From Serratia sp. DD3 (GTDB lineage Bacteria > Pseudomonadota > Gammaproteobacteria > Enterobacterales > Enterobacteriaceae): a DNA stretch of 60,883 nt. The stretch is taken from positions 1 to 60,883 of the forward strand of contig NZ_AYKS02000087.1 in NCBI RefSeq assembly GCF_000496755.2, in the 5' to 3' direction. The notes below the pieces were generated by a model. That model worked only from the letters and a program-made list of their open reading frames with translations, was not told the origin of the DNA and did no database searches. A program made the translations under genes and the position numbers. Positions 38,422 through 47,307 of the stretch are shown in pieces; within the stretch, counting starts at the first letter, position 1; every line of letters begins with the position of its first letter.

Positions 38422-38896
38422 TAAAGAATGAATAAAATGGACAACTGTTAATTTTTAACCTAATAAAAAATCTAATTCCTTGAGTGACTACAAAGATATT
38501 AACCTTACCACCCTGTTTCCTTTGGTTCTTGTTCAACACCGATTTAATTCACCACTTATTAATTAGCGTGCACAGTAATATTTACTTAAAAAAACAAAAT
38601 ATGACAATAAAACACATTCGGCGGTCCTGTATCATCCCGCTTATAATAAACCGGTGGAAAATTTATAAAATGAATAATTCAGACAAAGATCGAGCCGATC
38701 TCAAAAAAAAAACACCCTTATAGGCTCCGCCTAAAAACAACCCATTACCACATTTATTTGACCAACTTAACCATAACTTAGGCAAATAAACTGAATAAGA
38801 AAATTTAAAAGTCAATAAAACACATTTAATTATTGCATTACCTTTCATTCATATATAACTATTAGCCAGCAACTGTTGACACCAAAAGGAATTATT
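38422..38896. other. AT-rich non-coding gap
   Basis: About 475 bp, strikingly AT-rich compared with neighbours. A 79-codon open frame at 38484-38723 has no ribosome site or recognisable family and I do not call it. The yceJ promoter should be near 38830-38880. Low GC suggests an H-NS-bound spacer. Confidence 0.5.
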
Positions 38897-39451
38897 ATGC
38901 TTTGGAGAAATACTGCCCATCGCTTTGGGTTCATTTCTATTCTGCTTCATTGGTCGGTAGCCCTTAGCCTGTATGGCATGTTTGCTTTAGGCCTCTGGAT
39001 GGTAACACTCGGTTATTACGATAACTGGTACCACCAAGCACCAGAAATCCACAAAAGTATCGGTGTTATACTGTTTATTGTTCTGGTCATTCGAGTAATT
39101 TGGCGTTGGATTTCACCACCACCGAAACCACTTGATAGCTATAGCCGTTTTACCCGCATCAGTGCCACCCTTACTCATATTGCTCTATACGTTATTCTGT
39201 TTGCTATTTTGATCAGCGGCTACCTTATTTCCACCAGTGATGGTCAGCCGATTAGTGTTTTCGGCTGGTTTAATCTACCGGCACTGCTGACCAATTTACC
39301 GCAGCAAGCAGATACTGCAGGAACAGTCCATCTTTATCTTGCCTGGGCCGTTGTCGTGCTTTCGGTACTACACGCTTTGGCAGCAATTAAACATCACTTT
39401 ATCGATAGTGATGTCACTTTAAAACGGATGCTGGGTCACAGCGCCGATTAA
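38897..39451 (+). CDS. yceJ: cytochrome b561 family protein YceJ
   Basis: A four-helix membrane di-haem protein that passes electrons to quinone. I chose ATG at 38897 with AAAAGGA upstream, giving 184 residues. FISILLHWSVALSLYGMFALG contains the first haem histidine; HKSIGVILF, THIALYVILF and the final LHALAAIKHHF supply the other ligands. It is 24 bp upstream of yceI, the conserved pair in E. coli; the two probably act together. Confidence 0.92.
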   Translation: MLWRNTAHRFGFISILLHWSVALSLYGMFALGLWMVTLGYYDNWYHQAPEIHKSIGVILFIVLVIRVIWRWISPPPKPLDSYSRFTRISATLTHIALYVILFAILISGYLISTSDGQPISVFGWFNLPALLTNLPQQADTAGTVHLYLAWAVVVLSVLHALAAIKHHFIDSDVTLKRMLGHSAD

Positions 39452-39475
39452 CCTATTGGCTAAATGGAGATTGTT

Positions 39476-40057
39476 ATGTTGTTAAAGAAAAAATTATTGG
39501 GTCTTGTCACTGCAGCCCTGTTATTAAACGCAGGCTCAGCCTTGGCAGCCAACTACAAAATAGATAAGCAGGGTCAACACGCATTTATTGAATTCCGTAT
39601 TCAACACTTAGGCTATAGCTGGCTCTACGGATCCTTCAAAGACTTTGACGGTAGCTTCACTTTTGATGAAAAAGACCCCGCTCAAGATAAAGTTAATGTC
39701 ACCATCAATACCGCCAGTGTAGATACTAACCACGCAGAGCGAGACAAACACCTACGTAGTGGTGAATTCCTTAACACAGAGAAACACCAGAAAGCCACTT
39801 TTGAGTCCACTGAAGTGAAGAAACAAGGTGAAGACTATATCATCACCGGCAACCTGACACTGAATGGCGTCACCAAGCCAGTCACCCTCAATGCCAAATT
39901 GACTGGTCAAGGTAACGATCCATGGGGCGGCTACCGTGCTGGCTTTGAAGCAGCGGGGAAAATCAAACTGAAAGATTTTGCCATCACCACTGACCTCGGC
40001 CCAGCCTCGCAGGAAGTTGAACTGATCATCTCCGTTGAAGGTGTGCGCGAGAAATAG
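39476..40057 (+). CDS. yceI: periplasmic YceI-family protein
   Basis: A secreted lipocalin-like protein that binds isoprenoid chains such as ubiquinone. I chose ATG at 39476 with GGAGATT upstream, giving 193 residues including a signal peptide ending in [10 protein letters not shown]. The beta-barrel motif [29 protein letters not shown] and the YceI terminal DFAITTDLG are present. E. coli yceI responds to osmotic and pH stress. Pairing with the cytochrome YceJ suggests quinone-linked chemistry. Confidence 0.93.
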   Translation: MLLKKKLLGLVTAALLLNAGSALAANYKIDKQGQHAFIEFRIQHLGYSWLYGSFKDFDGSFTFDEKDPAQDKVNVTINTASVDTNHAERDKHLRSGEFLNTEKHQKATFESTEVKKQGEDYIITGNLTLNGVTKPVTLNAKLTGQGNDPWGGYRAGFEAAGKIKLKDFAITTDLGPASQEVELIISVEGVREK

Positions 40058-40101
40058 TAATCAGGCAACGACTCAAAAAAGCGTATCTAGTCACGTTTAA
40101 T

Positions 40102-40183
40102 CAAGTTGCAAGTAGGACAACACCAGCAAGCATCGGCATTAAGTAAAACCGATGACTGGCATCAGTGCCCTTCTTGCAACTTG
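40102..40183. repeat. palindromic repeat after yceI
   Basis: CAAGTTGCAAG (40102-40112) and CTTGCAACTTG (40173-40183) are perfect 11-bp inverted ends; ATCGG/CCGAT pair inside. It belongs to the same ATTCAAGTTGCA-type family as the copies at 35951 and 48908. Confidence 0.65.
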
Positions 40184-40292
40184 CACCGCAGCAAGTACCA
40201 GCAATATTCATTGACCCCCCGCCCACTCAGGTGTAATTAGAGCATACCGCCTGTTAACCAAAATCACGGTTTTGACCAATCACAAGGACATT

Positions 40293-41387
40293 ATGAGCCA
40301 ACTTTTTACCCCCATTACCCTAGGCGCCTTACCGCTACCTAACCGCATCATTATCGCCCCTATGTGCCAATATTCTGCCGATAATGGCAAAGCCACTCCA
40401 TGGCACACTATTCACCTGGGAAATCTATCCCACTCTGGTGCGGGTTTGTTGATTGTTGAAGCCACGGCAGTTTCGCCAGAAGGGCGCATTTCCGACAGAG
40501 ATCTCGGCCTATGGGATGAAACAACCACGCAGGCACTGGCGGATGTGGTAACAGCGGTAAAACAATACAGCCGCATGCCACTGGGTATTCAATTAGGCCA
40601 TGCTGGTCGTAAAGCCTCATGTGCTGTCCCTTGGCAAGGTGGGGGACAAATTTCGGCAACTGAAGGAGGTTGGCAAACGCTTTCTGCTTCCGCCCTGCCC
40701 TTTAATAGCCAGGATCAAATTCCGCAAGCCATGAGCCTGGAACAAATCCAGCAATTAAAGGCGCAATTTGTCGCCGCCGCACAACATGCTGATGGTATTG
40801 GTTTTGACCTCATCGAATTACATGCCGCGCACGGTTACTTGCTCCATCAATTCCTGTCACCACTGAGCAACCAGCGTACAGACCAATACGGCGGTGGTTT
40901 AGCAAACCGGATGCGTCTACTACTGGAAATATTCAGCGAAGTACGCCAGGTAATCCCAGCACATAAAGTGCTTGGTGTAAGAATTTCAGCCAGTGACTGG
41001 GTTGATGGCGGCTGGGATGAGCCACAGTCTGTTGAATTAACAGCCGCATTAAAACAACTGGGATGTGACTATATCCATATTTCCAGCGGTGGACTTTCCC
41101 CTCAGCAACAGATCCCTATCGGGCCGAACTATCAGGTCCCCTTTGCTGAAACTATCAAGCAAAAAGTTGGTATGCCCACCATCGCTGTTGGGCAGATCAC
41201 AGAAGCTGAACAGGCGGAAGCGATTGTCGCCACCGGGCAGGCGGATATGGTGGCACTAGGTCGTGGTATTCTTTATAACCCGCGTTGGCCATGGCATGCC
41301 GCAGCAAAATTAGGGGCCAATGTAAAAGCACCGCCCCAATACTGGCGCTCAGAGCCACAAGCGGTGAAAGGATTATTTAAAGAGTAG
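40293..41387 (+). CDS. NADPH-dependent flavin oxidoreductase (Old Yellow Enzyme, YqjM/XenA type)
   Basis: An FMN-containing ene-reductase that reduces activated C=C bonds and perhaps nitro compounds. I chose ATG at 40293 (MSQLFTPI) with AAGGACA upstream, giving 364 residues. NRIIIAPMCQYSAD near 20 has the cysteine typical of YqjM-like enzymes, GIQLGHAGRKAS near 100 and ELHAAHGYLLHQFLSPLSN near 175 carry the substrate-binding His pair, and ADMVALGRGILYNP is the FMN phosphate loop. It stands between yceI and lpxL, where E. coli has trhO. Confidence 0.88.
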   Translation: MSQLFTPITLGALPLPNRIIIAPMCQYSADNGKATPWHTIHLGNLSHSGAGLLIVEATAVSPEGRISDRDLGLWDETTTQALADVVTAVKQYSRMPLGIQLGHAGRKASCAVPWQGGGQISATEGGWQTLSASALPFNSQDQIPQAMSLEQIQQLKAQFVAAAQHADGIGFDLIELHAAHGYLLHQFLSPLSNQRTDQYGGGLANRMRLLLEIFSEVRQVIPAHKVLGVRISASDWVDGGWDEPQSVELTAALKQLGCDYIHISSGGLSPQQQIPIGPNYQVPFAETIKQKVGMPTIAVGQITEAEQAEAIVATGQADMVALGRGILYNPRWPWHAAAKLGANVKAPPQYWRSEPQAVKGLFKE

Positions 41388-41639
41388 CGACTGTGAATTG
41401 GGCATTGAGTTCCCAGCTCCTCAGTGCCCACCTGTAAGAAGGATGACCGGTTGCTACCCTTACGGCAGCCACGCAGCATTAAACACCATAGCCAATCGCC
41501 AGTTTATGGCGCTCTCGACAATTTATATTGCCCATCTTAAAAAAACATCACTTAATCCTTTTTTTTCCAACAAACAGGCTGACTAATGCTGTTGTTTTTC
41601 CCGTTACAGAGAAAAAATGTCACAATATAGAGGATAAAT

Positions 41640-41865
41640 AGCAGACGAATCATCATATACACCGAATCCTTTCTACGTAATGGATTTTGTTGTTCCTTTA
41701 GCAAAGTAACCGGTCTATAGCCTGATTGATGACGTTGCCCCAAAAGCAACCGAACACAATAAACTGGTGACCAGGGCCAAGCTCAAAGGTGGATCAAGTA
41801 AACCTGGGGCAATGAGTGCCCCCGTATTAGAAAATGGCCAGGTGTATACGATTTCTCTGCAATAA
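41640..41865 (+). pseudogene. possible degraded coding remnant
   Basis: In one frame an open stretch (ADESSYTPNPFYVMDFVVPLAK in parts: ADESSYTPN, FYVMDFVVPLAK) is stopped by TAA at 41707, and the same frame then stays open for 51 codons to TAA at 41865, ending MSAPVLENGQVYTISLQ. The composition looks protein-like but I do not recognise a family, there is no good ribosome site, and chance cannot be excluded. The remainder of 41388-41897 shows nothing I can name. Confidence 0.25.
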
Positions 41866-41897
41866 GTGTTAACTGATTGCTTCTAAGCTGAGAAACT

Positions 41898-42821
41898 ATG
41901 ACGCAAGTTCCTACCTTCAATCGTTTGTTACTCCATCCTCGCTATTGGCTCACTTGGTTTGGCATTGGTTTGCTTTACCTGCTGGTTATGCTTCCGTACC
42001 CGCTCCTCTATCAATTGGGGACGGGGCTAGGTCGCTTCTCCATGCATTTTCTCAAGCGCCGAGTAGCAATCACACAGCGTAACCTTGAGCTCTGTTTTCC
42101 GCAGATGACAAGCGTTGAGCGTGACGCATTAGTCAGGAAAAACTTTGAATCCGTCGGAATGGGATTACTTGAAACCGGTATGGCCTGGTTCTGGCCCAAT
42201 TGGCGTATCGAGCGCTGGTTTACTGTCACCGGCCTGGAACAAATACAAAAAGCGCGGGATAACCAGCAAGGTGTTCTGCTGATCGGCCTGCATTTTCTGA
42301 CGTTGGAATTGGGCGCACGTACCTTTGGTATTTATAATCCAGGAATAGGTGTCTATCGCCCCCATGACAACAAACTGATAGATTGGCTACAAACTTGGGG
42401 ACGTATGCGCTCCAATAAATCCATGCTGGATCGTAAAGATATTAAAGGGATGATCCGCGCCCTGAAACAAGGCGAGATTATCTGGTACGCCCCCGATCAT
42501 GACTACGGCCCACGCAGCAGTGTCTTTGTTCCCCTGTTTGCGGTAGACAATGCCGCGACCACCTCCGGTAGCTACATGCTGGCACGTATGGGTAAACCGG
42601 CAATTATTCCCTTTACTCCACGGCGTCTACCCCACGGCCAAGGTTATGAACTTATCATTCAACCTGCGGTAGAAAACTTTCCGCTGGATAACGAACTTGA
42701 TGCTGCCGCCTTTATGAACAAGGTGGTTGAAAAAGAGATCCTGTTGGCACCAGACCAATATATGTGGTTACATCGCCGTTTTAAGACCCGCCCAGCGGGT
42801 GAGCCTTCTCTTTACAACTAA
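41898..42821 (+). CDS. lpxL: lipid A lauroyl acyltransferase LpxL
   Basis: An inner-membrane-associated enzyme that adds the secondary lauroyl chain to Kdo2-lipid IVA. 307 residues. [14 protein letters not shown] starts the single membrane anchor, the catalytic HxxxxE motif is HFLTLELG near residue 132, and [12 protein letters not shown] and [13 protein letters not shown] are typical. Sequence details ([21 protein letters not shown]) and the yceJ-yceI neighbourhood favour LpxL over the cold-shock paralogue LpxP, though the two are close. Confidence 0.88.
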   Translation: MTQVPTFNRLLLHPRYWLTWFGIGLLYLLVMLPYPLLYQLGTGLGRFSMHFLKRRVAITQRNLELCFPQMTSVERDALVRKNFESVGMGLLETGMAWFWPNWRIERWFTVTGLEQIQKARDNQQGVLLIGLHFLTLELGARTFGIYNPGIGVYRPHDNKLIDWLQTWGRMRSNKSMLDRKDIKGMIRALKQGEIIWYAPDHDYGPRSSVFVPLFAVDNAATTSGSYMLARMGKPAIIPFTPRRLPHGQGYELIIQPAVENFPLDNELDAAAFMNKVVEKEILLAPDQYMWLHRRFKTRPAGEPSLYN

Positions 42822-42843
42822 CAACCTGACAAAAGGAAACACC

Positions 42844-43128
42844 ATGTACATCATCAGCCTGACCTACCACCGCCCAATTGAAGAAGTTGACGGGTACCTT
42901 GAACAGCATGTCGCTTGGTTAAAACGCTATTTTGCGCAAGGGATCTTTATGGCTTCGGGTCGTAAAAATCCCCGTACCGGTGGTGTGATCCTGGTTAAAG
43001 AGATTGAGCGAGCACAGTTGGATAAAATACTGGCAGAAGATCCATTTAATGCGGTAGCCCATTATGAAGTGACTCATGTGGCTATCACTACCACATCTGC
43101 TGGGTTTGAGGCCTTGTCTTGTCTGTAG
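42844..43128 (+). CDS. YciI-like protein (YCII domain)
   Basis: A 94-residue dimeric ferredoxin-like fold protein. AAGGAAA precedes the ATG and the gene follows lpxL by 22 bp. The conserved histidine is in HVAWLKRYF near residue 20, MASGRKNPRTGGVIL is the central loop, and the conserved aspartate is in LAEDPFNAVAHYEV. YCII proteins are enzyme-like with an His-Asp pair, but functions are mostly unknown. The last codons (SCL-stop) lie in the first unit of a 15-bp tandem repeat. Confidence 0.8.
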   Translation: MYIISLTYHRPIEEVDGYLEQHVAWLKRYFAQGIFMASGRKNPRTGGVILVKEIERAQLDKILAEDPFNAVAHYEVTHVAITTTSAGFEALSCL

Positions 43129-43225
43129 AGGTATAGTCTGTAGCGGTATAGTCTGTAGCGGTATAGTCTGTAGCGGTATAGTCTGTAGTGACATAGCCTG
43201 TAGTAGCACCGTCTGTAGTAGTAAC
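43121..43225 (+). repeat. seven-unit 15-bp tandem repeat
   Basis: Units of GTCTGTAGCGGTATA: one near-copy at 43121, three identical copies at 43136, 43151 and 43166, then three diverging units at 43181, 43196 and 43211. The total is exactly 105 bp. The first unit supplies the CTGTAG stop of the YciI-like gene, so unit-number changes leave that protein intact. Confidence 0.9.
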
Positions 43226-43384
43226 TTCCCTGCGTGAAGTATCAACAAATAATCACCTATATCGAACATCCGGCCCATGGCGAGGTGAAATTCGCCATAC
43301 CGTCGCCTATGCTATAACTTGAGCACAACAGATTTACAACAATATTCGCTTCCCTTGTGCAATACACTACCCTGGAATAACGTT

Positions 43385-44938
43385 ATGCAATCCTCTGTTA
43401 ATCAACAACAAAGCCGAACCTTTTTCGGCCACCCCTATCCACTCCGTTCGCTTTTTTTCACCGAGATGTGGGAACGATTCTCTTTTTATGGCATTCGCCC
43501 ACTACTGATCCTGTTTATGGCCGCCACCGTTTATGACGGTGGGATGGGGTTAGCACGAGAAAATGCTTCGGCAATTGTCGGTATCTTCGCTGGCAGTATG
43601 TATCTGGCCGCATTACCGGGCGGTTGGTTGGCCGATAACTGGCTCGGCCAGCAAAAAGCGGTCTGGTATGGTTCGATTCTAATCGCACTGGGGCATCTCT
43701 CTATTGCCCTGTCGGCCATTATGGGTAATGACCTGTTCTTCATCGGCTTGATGTTTATCGTGCTCGGTTCCGGCTTGTTCAAAACCTGTATTTCGGTGAT
43801 GGTCGGTACCCTCTACAAACAAGGGGATACCCGCCGTGACGGTGGTTTTTCTCTCTTTTATATGGGTATTAATATCGGCTCTTTTATTGCCCCGTTGATG
43901 ACGGGCTGGTTACTTCGCTCACACGGTTGGCACTGGGGCTTTGGTATTGGTGGCATTGGTATGTTGGTTGCGTTGGTTATCTTCCGCCTATTTGCCGTAC
44001 CTGCGATGAAGCGTTATGACAGTGAAGGTGGTCTGGACTCAACCTGGAATCAGCCAGTAACAAAAAAACGCGGTGTCGGCCGCTGGATTGTGGTATTCGC
44101 CGCCGCTATCGCATTGGTCGCCACACTACTGGCACAAGGCATCATCACCATTAACCCGGTGACCATTGCCAGCACCTTGGTTTATGTGATTGCTTCCTCG
44201 GTAACATTATATTTTATCTATCTTTTTTTCTTTGCCAATATGAACCGTAGCGAGCGGGCGCGGCTGCTGGTCTGTTTTATCCTGCTGCTCTCTGCGGCTT
44301 TTTTCTGGTCTGCTTTTGAACAGAAGCCAACTTCATTCAATCTATTCGCCCAAGATTATACCCAGCGAATGATCGGTGATTTCGAAATTCCAGCGGTCTG
44401 GTTCCAGTCCATTAATGCACTGTTTATTATTTTGCTGGCCCCGGTGTTCAGTTGGCTATGGCCAGCATTGGCACGCAACATGATTCGCCCTAGCAGCATT
44501 ACCAAGTTTGTTATCGGCATTTTATTTGCTGCGGCAGGCTTTGGGGTGATGATGCTGGCGGCACAGCAAGTACTCAGTCATGAAGGCACTGGTGTATCCC
44601 CACTGTGGCTGGTAAGCAGTATTCTATTACTGACGTTAGGTGAGCTCTGTTTAAGCCCGATTGGGTTGGCAACCATGACATTACTGGCACCAGAAAGAAT
44701 GCGTGGCCAAATGATGGGCCTGTGGTTTTGTGCCAGTGCACTTGGCAACCTGGCCGCTGGCCTGATTGGTGGCCATGTTAAAGCCGACCAATTAGACCTG
44801 TTGCCTACCCTGTTTGCTCGTTGCTCCATTGCTCTGGTTATTTGTGCTGCGGTTCTTATGCTGCTCATCGTACCAATTCGCCGGATGCTAGCGAATACAC
44901 AAAGTAATAGTGAACCTAATTCAACCACTCATGCTTGA
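43385..44938 (+). CDS. POT-family proton-dependent peptide transporter
   Basis: A 12-14 helix major-facilitator transporter that imports di- and tripeptides with protons. I chose ATG at 43385, giving 517 residues; the frame can start at a TTG at 43319 but the extension is not conserved-looking. The POT signature EMWERFSFYG (ExxERFxYG) is near residue 28, FSLFYMGINIGSFIAPL is the PTR2 motif near 160, and FWSAFEQKPTSFNLFA is in the second half. Assignment to a particular Dtp protein is not possible from sequence alone. Confidence 0.88.
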   Translation: MQSSVNQQQSRTFFGHPYPLRSLFFTEMWERFSFYGIRPLLILFMAATVYDGGMGLARENASAIVGIFAGSMYLAALPGGWLADNWLGQQKAVWYGSILIALGHLSIALSAIMGNDLFFIGLMFIVLGSGLFKTCISVMVGTLYKQGDTRRDGGFSLFYMGINIGSFIAPLMTGWLLRSHGWHWGFGIGGIGMLVALVIFRLFAVPAMKRYDSEGGLDSTWNQPVTKKRGVGRWIVVFAAAIALVATLLAQGIITINPVTIASTLVYVIASSVTLYFIYLFFFANMNRSERARLLVCFILLLSAAFFWSAFEQKPTSFNLFAQDYTQRMIGDFEIPAVWFQSINALFIILLAPVFSWLWPALARNMIRPSSITKFVIGILFAAAGFGVMMLAAQQVLSHEGTGVSPLWLVSSILLLTLGELCLSPIGLATMTLLAPERMRGQMMGLWFCASALGNLAAGLIGGHVKADQLDLLPTLFARCSIALVICAAVLMLLIVPIRRMLANTQSNSEPNSTTHA

Positions 44939-44956
44939 TTGCTGATAGTCAGACCT

Positions 44957-45067
44957 ATTCAAGCTAGCGCTTGCCGTCACGCGGCTCATTGATGAGTCGC
45001 GTAACTCAATTCCACCGATGTTGGTCTCGATTCAAATTCGTTTATTGCCTCTCAATGCCGCTTGAAT
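44957..45067. repeat. palindromic repeat after the POT gene
   Basis: ATTCAAGC (44957-44964) and GCTTGAAT (45060-45067) are inverted ends; CGCG-G-CTCAT-TG-ATGAG-T-CGCG forms an internal hairpin at 44979-45003. Likely another member of the scattered palindrome family and perhaps the terminator of the transporter gene. Confidence 0.55.
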
Positions 45068-45092
45068 CTATACACTCATGCAAATATATCCA

Positions 45093-45140
45093 ATTGATAA
45101 TTATTGATAATTATTGATAATTATTGATAATTATTGATAA
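45093..45140. repeat. 10-bp AT tandem repeat upstream of cvrA
   Basis: TTATTGATAA is repeated four times without error (45101-45140), preceded by a partial fifth copy (45093-45100). Ten bases is one helical turn, so TTGATAA tracts lie on the same face of the DNA, which favours bending or protein binding. It is about 170 bp before the cvrA start. The remaining sequence to 45306 is AT-rich promoter-like DNA. Confidence 0.85.
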
Positions 45141-45306
45141 AAATAATAAACATGCTCATTTTATGCTTTTCAAATCAAATAATAGGTAAATAGGCAATAA
45201 ATACACCTTATTTTTACAATCATCCTTGGCACTTTACTGGTAAAACAGGCTATTATGCTGCTCTATTGGCCCCCTCTCTTAGTCCTTTTTGCAGGAGAAC
45301 ATTATC

Positions 45307-47028
45307 TTGGATGCGAGTACAATCAACAGTTTGTTCATCATCGGTGCAGTGTTGGTGGGCGCAAGCATTCTTCTTAGCTCTTTCTCATCTCGTTTAGGCA
45401 TCCCGATACTGGTAATCTTTTTGGCAATTGGCATGCTAGCTGGCGTCGATGGCCCTGGTGGCATCATTTTTGACAATTATCCTATTGCCTACCTGGTCAG
45501 TAACCTGGCATTAGCCGTCATAATGCTTAATGGCGGTATGCGTACGCGTGTCAGTTCATTCCGTGTGGCACTGTGGCCCGCCTTGTCATTAGCGACGGTG
45601 GGTGTCCTGATCACTGCCGGGCTCACCGGTCTGGCTGCAGCCTGGTTGTTTAATATCGATCTGATCCAAGGGTTATTGATTGGCACCATTATTGGCTCTA
45701 CCGATGCCGCCGCCGTATTTTCCATGTTAGATGGCAAAGGACTGAACGAACGCGTCAATGCAACATTGGAAATTGAGTCTGGTAGCAACGATCCTATGGC
45801 AGTGTTTCTCACCATCGCACTCATCGCCATGATTTCTGCCGGAGAAACCTCGTTTAGCTGGCTATTCCTGGTTCAATTATTGCAGCAGTTTGCTCTGGGG
45901 GTGATATTCGGGCTCGGTGGTGGCTGGTTATTGCTGACGTTAATCAATCACATCAAACTCGCTGAAGGGCTATATCCCCTGCTGGCGGTGAGTGGCGGCA
46001 TCTTGATCTTTGCGTTGACCACCGCACTCAATGGTAGTGGTATTCTGGCTGTCTATTTGTGTGGCTTAATGCTCGGCAACCGACCGATTCGCAACTATCA
46101 CGGCATTATGCAAACATTCGATGGCTTGGCCTGGCTAAGCCAGATTGGTATGTTCCTGGTCTTGGGGTTACTTCTTAATCCACGGGAGCTGCTGCCCATT
46201 GCCCTCCCAGCGCTTCTTCTCTCGTTGTGGATGATCCTGTTTGCCCGCCCAATCTCGGTGTTTACCGGTTTACTGCCGTTTCGCAACTTTAACCTGCGTG
46301 AGCGCCTGTTTATCTCTTGGGTAGGGCTGCGTGGAGCCGTTCCCGTGATCCTGGCGGTCTTCCCTATGATGGCTGGCCTGCCCAACGCCAGCCTATTCTT
46401 TAACGTCGCTTTCTTTGTGGTATTGGTTTCGCTACTGTTGCAAGGCTCTACACTCTCCTTGGCCGCTAAAAAAGCTAAAGTGGTTATTCCCCCTACATTG
46501 GCGCCTTCTTCCCGCGTCGGGCTGGATATTGACCTCGAAAACCAATGGGAACAATTTATTTACCACTTAACCGCCGAAAACTGGTGCATTGGGGCGGCAG
46601 TACGTGAACTGAAAATGCCCCAGGGGACGCATATCGCGGTATTATTTCGTGATAATGAATGGCTGCATCCAACCGGCAGTACCCGCTTGCAGCAAGGTGA
46701 TGTCTTGTGTGTCATTGGCCACGAACACAATTTACCTGCACTGGGTAAACTATTCAGTCAGGCACCGAGTGTCACCCTTGATGACCGTTTCTTTGGTGAC
46801 TTTGTTCTACAATCTGATGCCCTGCTGAGTAATATATCGCAGATCTACGGCCTTAGTTTTCCAGCGGAGATCGACGAACAGCAAACACTTGGGCAGTTTA
46901 TTGCCCAACAGATCGGCGGGGAAGCGGTCATCGGTGATCAGGTGGAATGGTCGGGTTTAACCTGGACCATCGCAGAGATGGACGCCAACCAAATCAGCAG
47001 AGTCGGGGTAAAAATTACCACTGACTAG
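45307..47028 (+). CDS. cvrA: K+/H+ antiporter CvrA (NhaP2)
   Basis: An inner-membrane cation/proton antiporter that lowers cytoplasmic K+ and supports volume control. I chose TTG at 45307 (LDASTINS) because AGGAGAAC lies 8-9 bases upstream and E. coli CvrA starts at the same point; 573 residues. About 12-13 helices fill residues 1-400 with [12 protein letters not shown] and [12 protein letters not shown] (the ion-binding Asp pair). A cytoplasmic TrkA-C domain follows (about 405-490), with a C-terminal CvrA-type domain. It is followed by a Trk channel gene, suggesting a K+ balance module. Confidence 0.93.
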   Translation: MDASTINSLFIIGAVLVGASILLSSFSSRLGIPILVIFLAIGMLAGVDGPGGIIFDNYPIAYLVSNLALAVIMLNGGMRTRVSSFRVALWPALSLATVGVLITAGLTGLAAAWLFNIDLIQGLLIGTIIGSTDAAAVFSMLDGKGLNERVNATLEIESGSNDPMAVFLTIALIAMISAGETSFSWLFLVQLLQQFALGVIFGLGGGWLLLTLINHIKLAEGLYPLLAVSGGILIFALTTALNGSGILAVYLCGLMLGNRPIRNYHGIMQTFDGLAWLSQIGMFLVLGLLLNPRELLPIALPALLLSLWMILFARPISVFTGLLPFRNFNLRERLFISWVGLRGAVPVILAVFPMMAGLPNASLFFNVAFFVVLVSLLLQGSTLSLAAKKAKVVIPPTLAPSSRVGLDIDLENQWEQFIYHLTAENWCIGAAVRELKMPQGTHIAVLFRDNEWLHPTGSTRLQQGDVLCVIGHEHNLPALGKLFSQAPSVTLDDRFFGDFVLQSDALLSNISQIYGLSFPAEIDEQQTLGQFIAQQIGGEAVIGDQVEWSGLTWTIAEMDANQISRVGVKITTD

Positions 47029-47307
47029 CAACGGCTTGGTCACCATGAGCTGACTATGACGATATATGGGTTATGCTGCCAACTGCAGGGTGATACGCTT
47101 CAAGCCTATTCCCTGCCGCTTGGCTGCCACCATTGCCAGCAACATCAACCCGCCAGATTGACAACTGCCCCTGCTAACGATGAGCGAATGGTGGATGTTT
47201 CGCTCTGAACCTCTAAATCTTTATACTTTTCACATCAGTTGCATTATCCTTCAGCGCAAGGCTCATAAATGGTGTTCAACTGCCACTGACGTAATACGCA
47301 TAAAACT

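Noticed and set aside
38484..38723. 79-codon open frame in the AT-rich gap before yceJ
   Set aside because: No ribosome site, no recognisable motif, low-complexity AT-rich DNA; likely chance.
43121..43225. CRISPR-like array
   Set aside because: Units are contiguous 15-mers without unique spacers and no cas genes are present.
42919..43278. Minus-strand frame with PLQTI repeats
   Set aside because: It is the antisense reading of the 15-bp DNA repeat and the YciI-like gene; no ribosome site. Kept only as a repeat observation.
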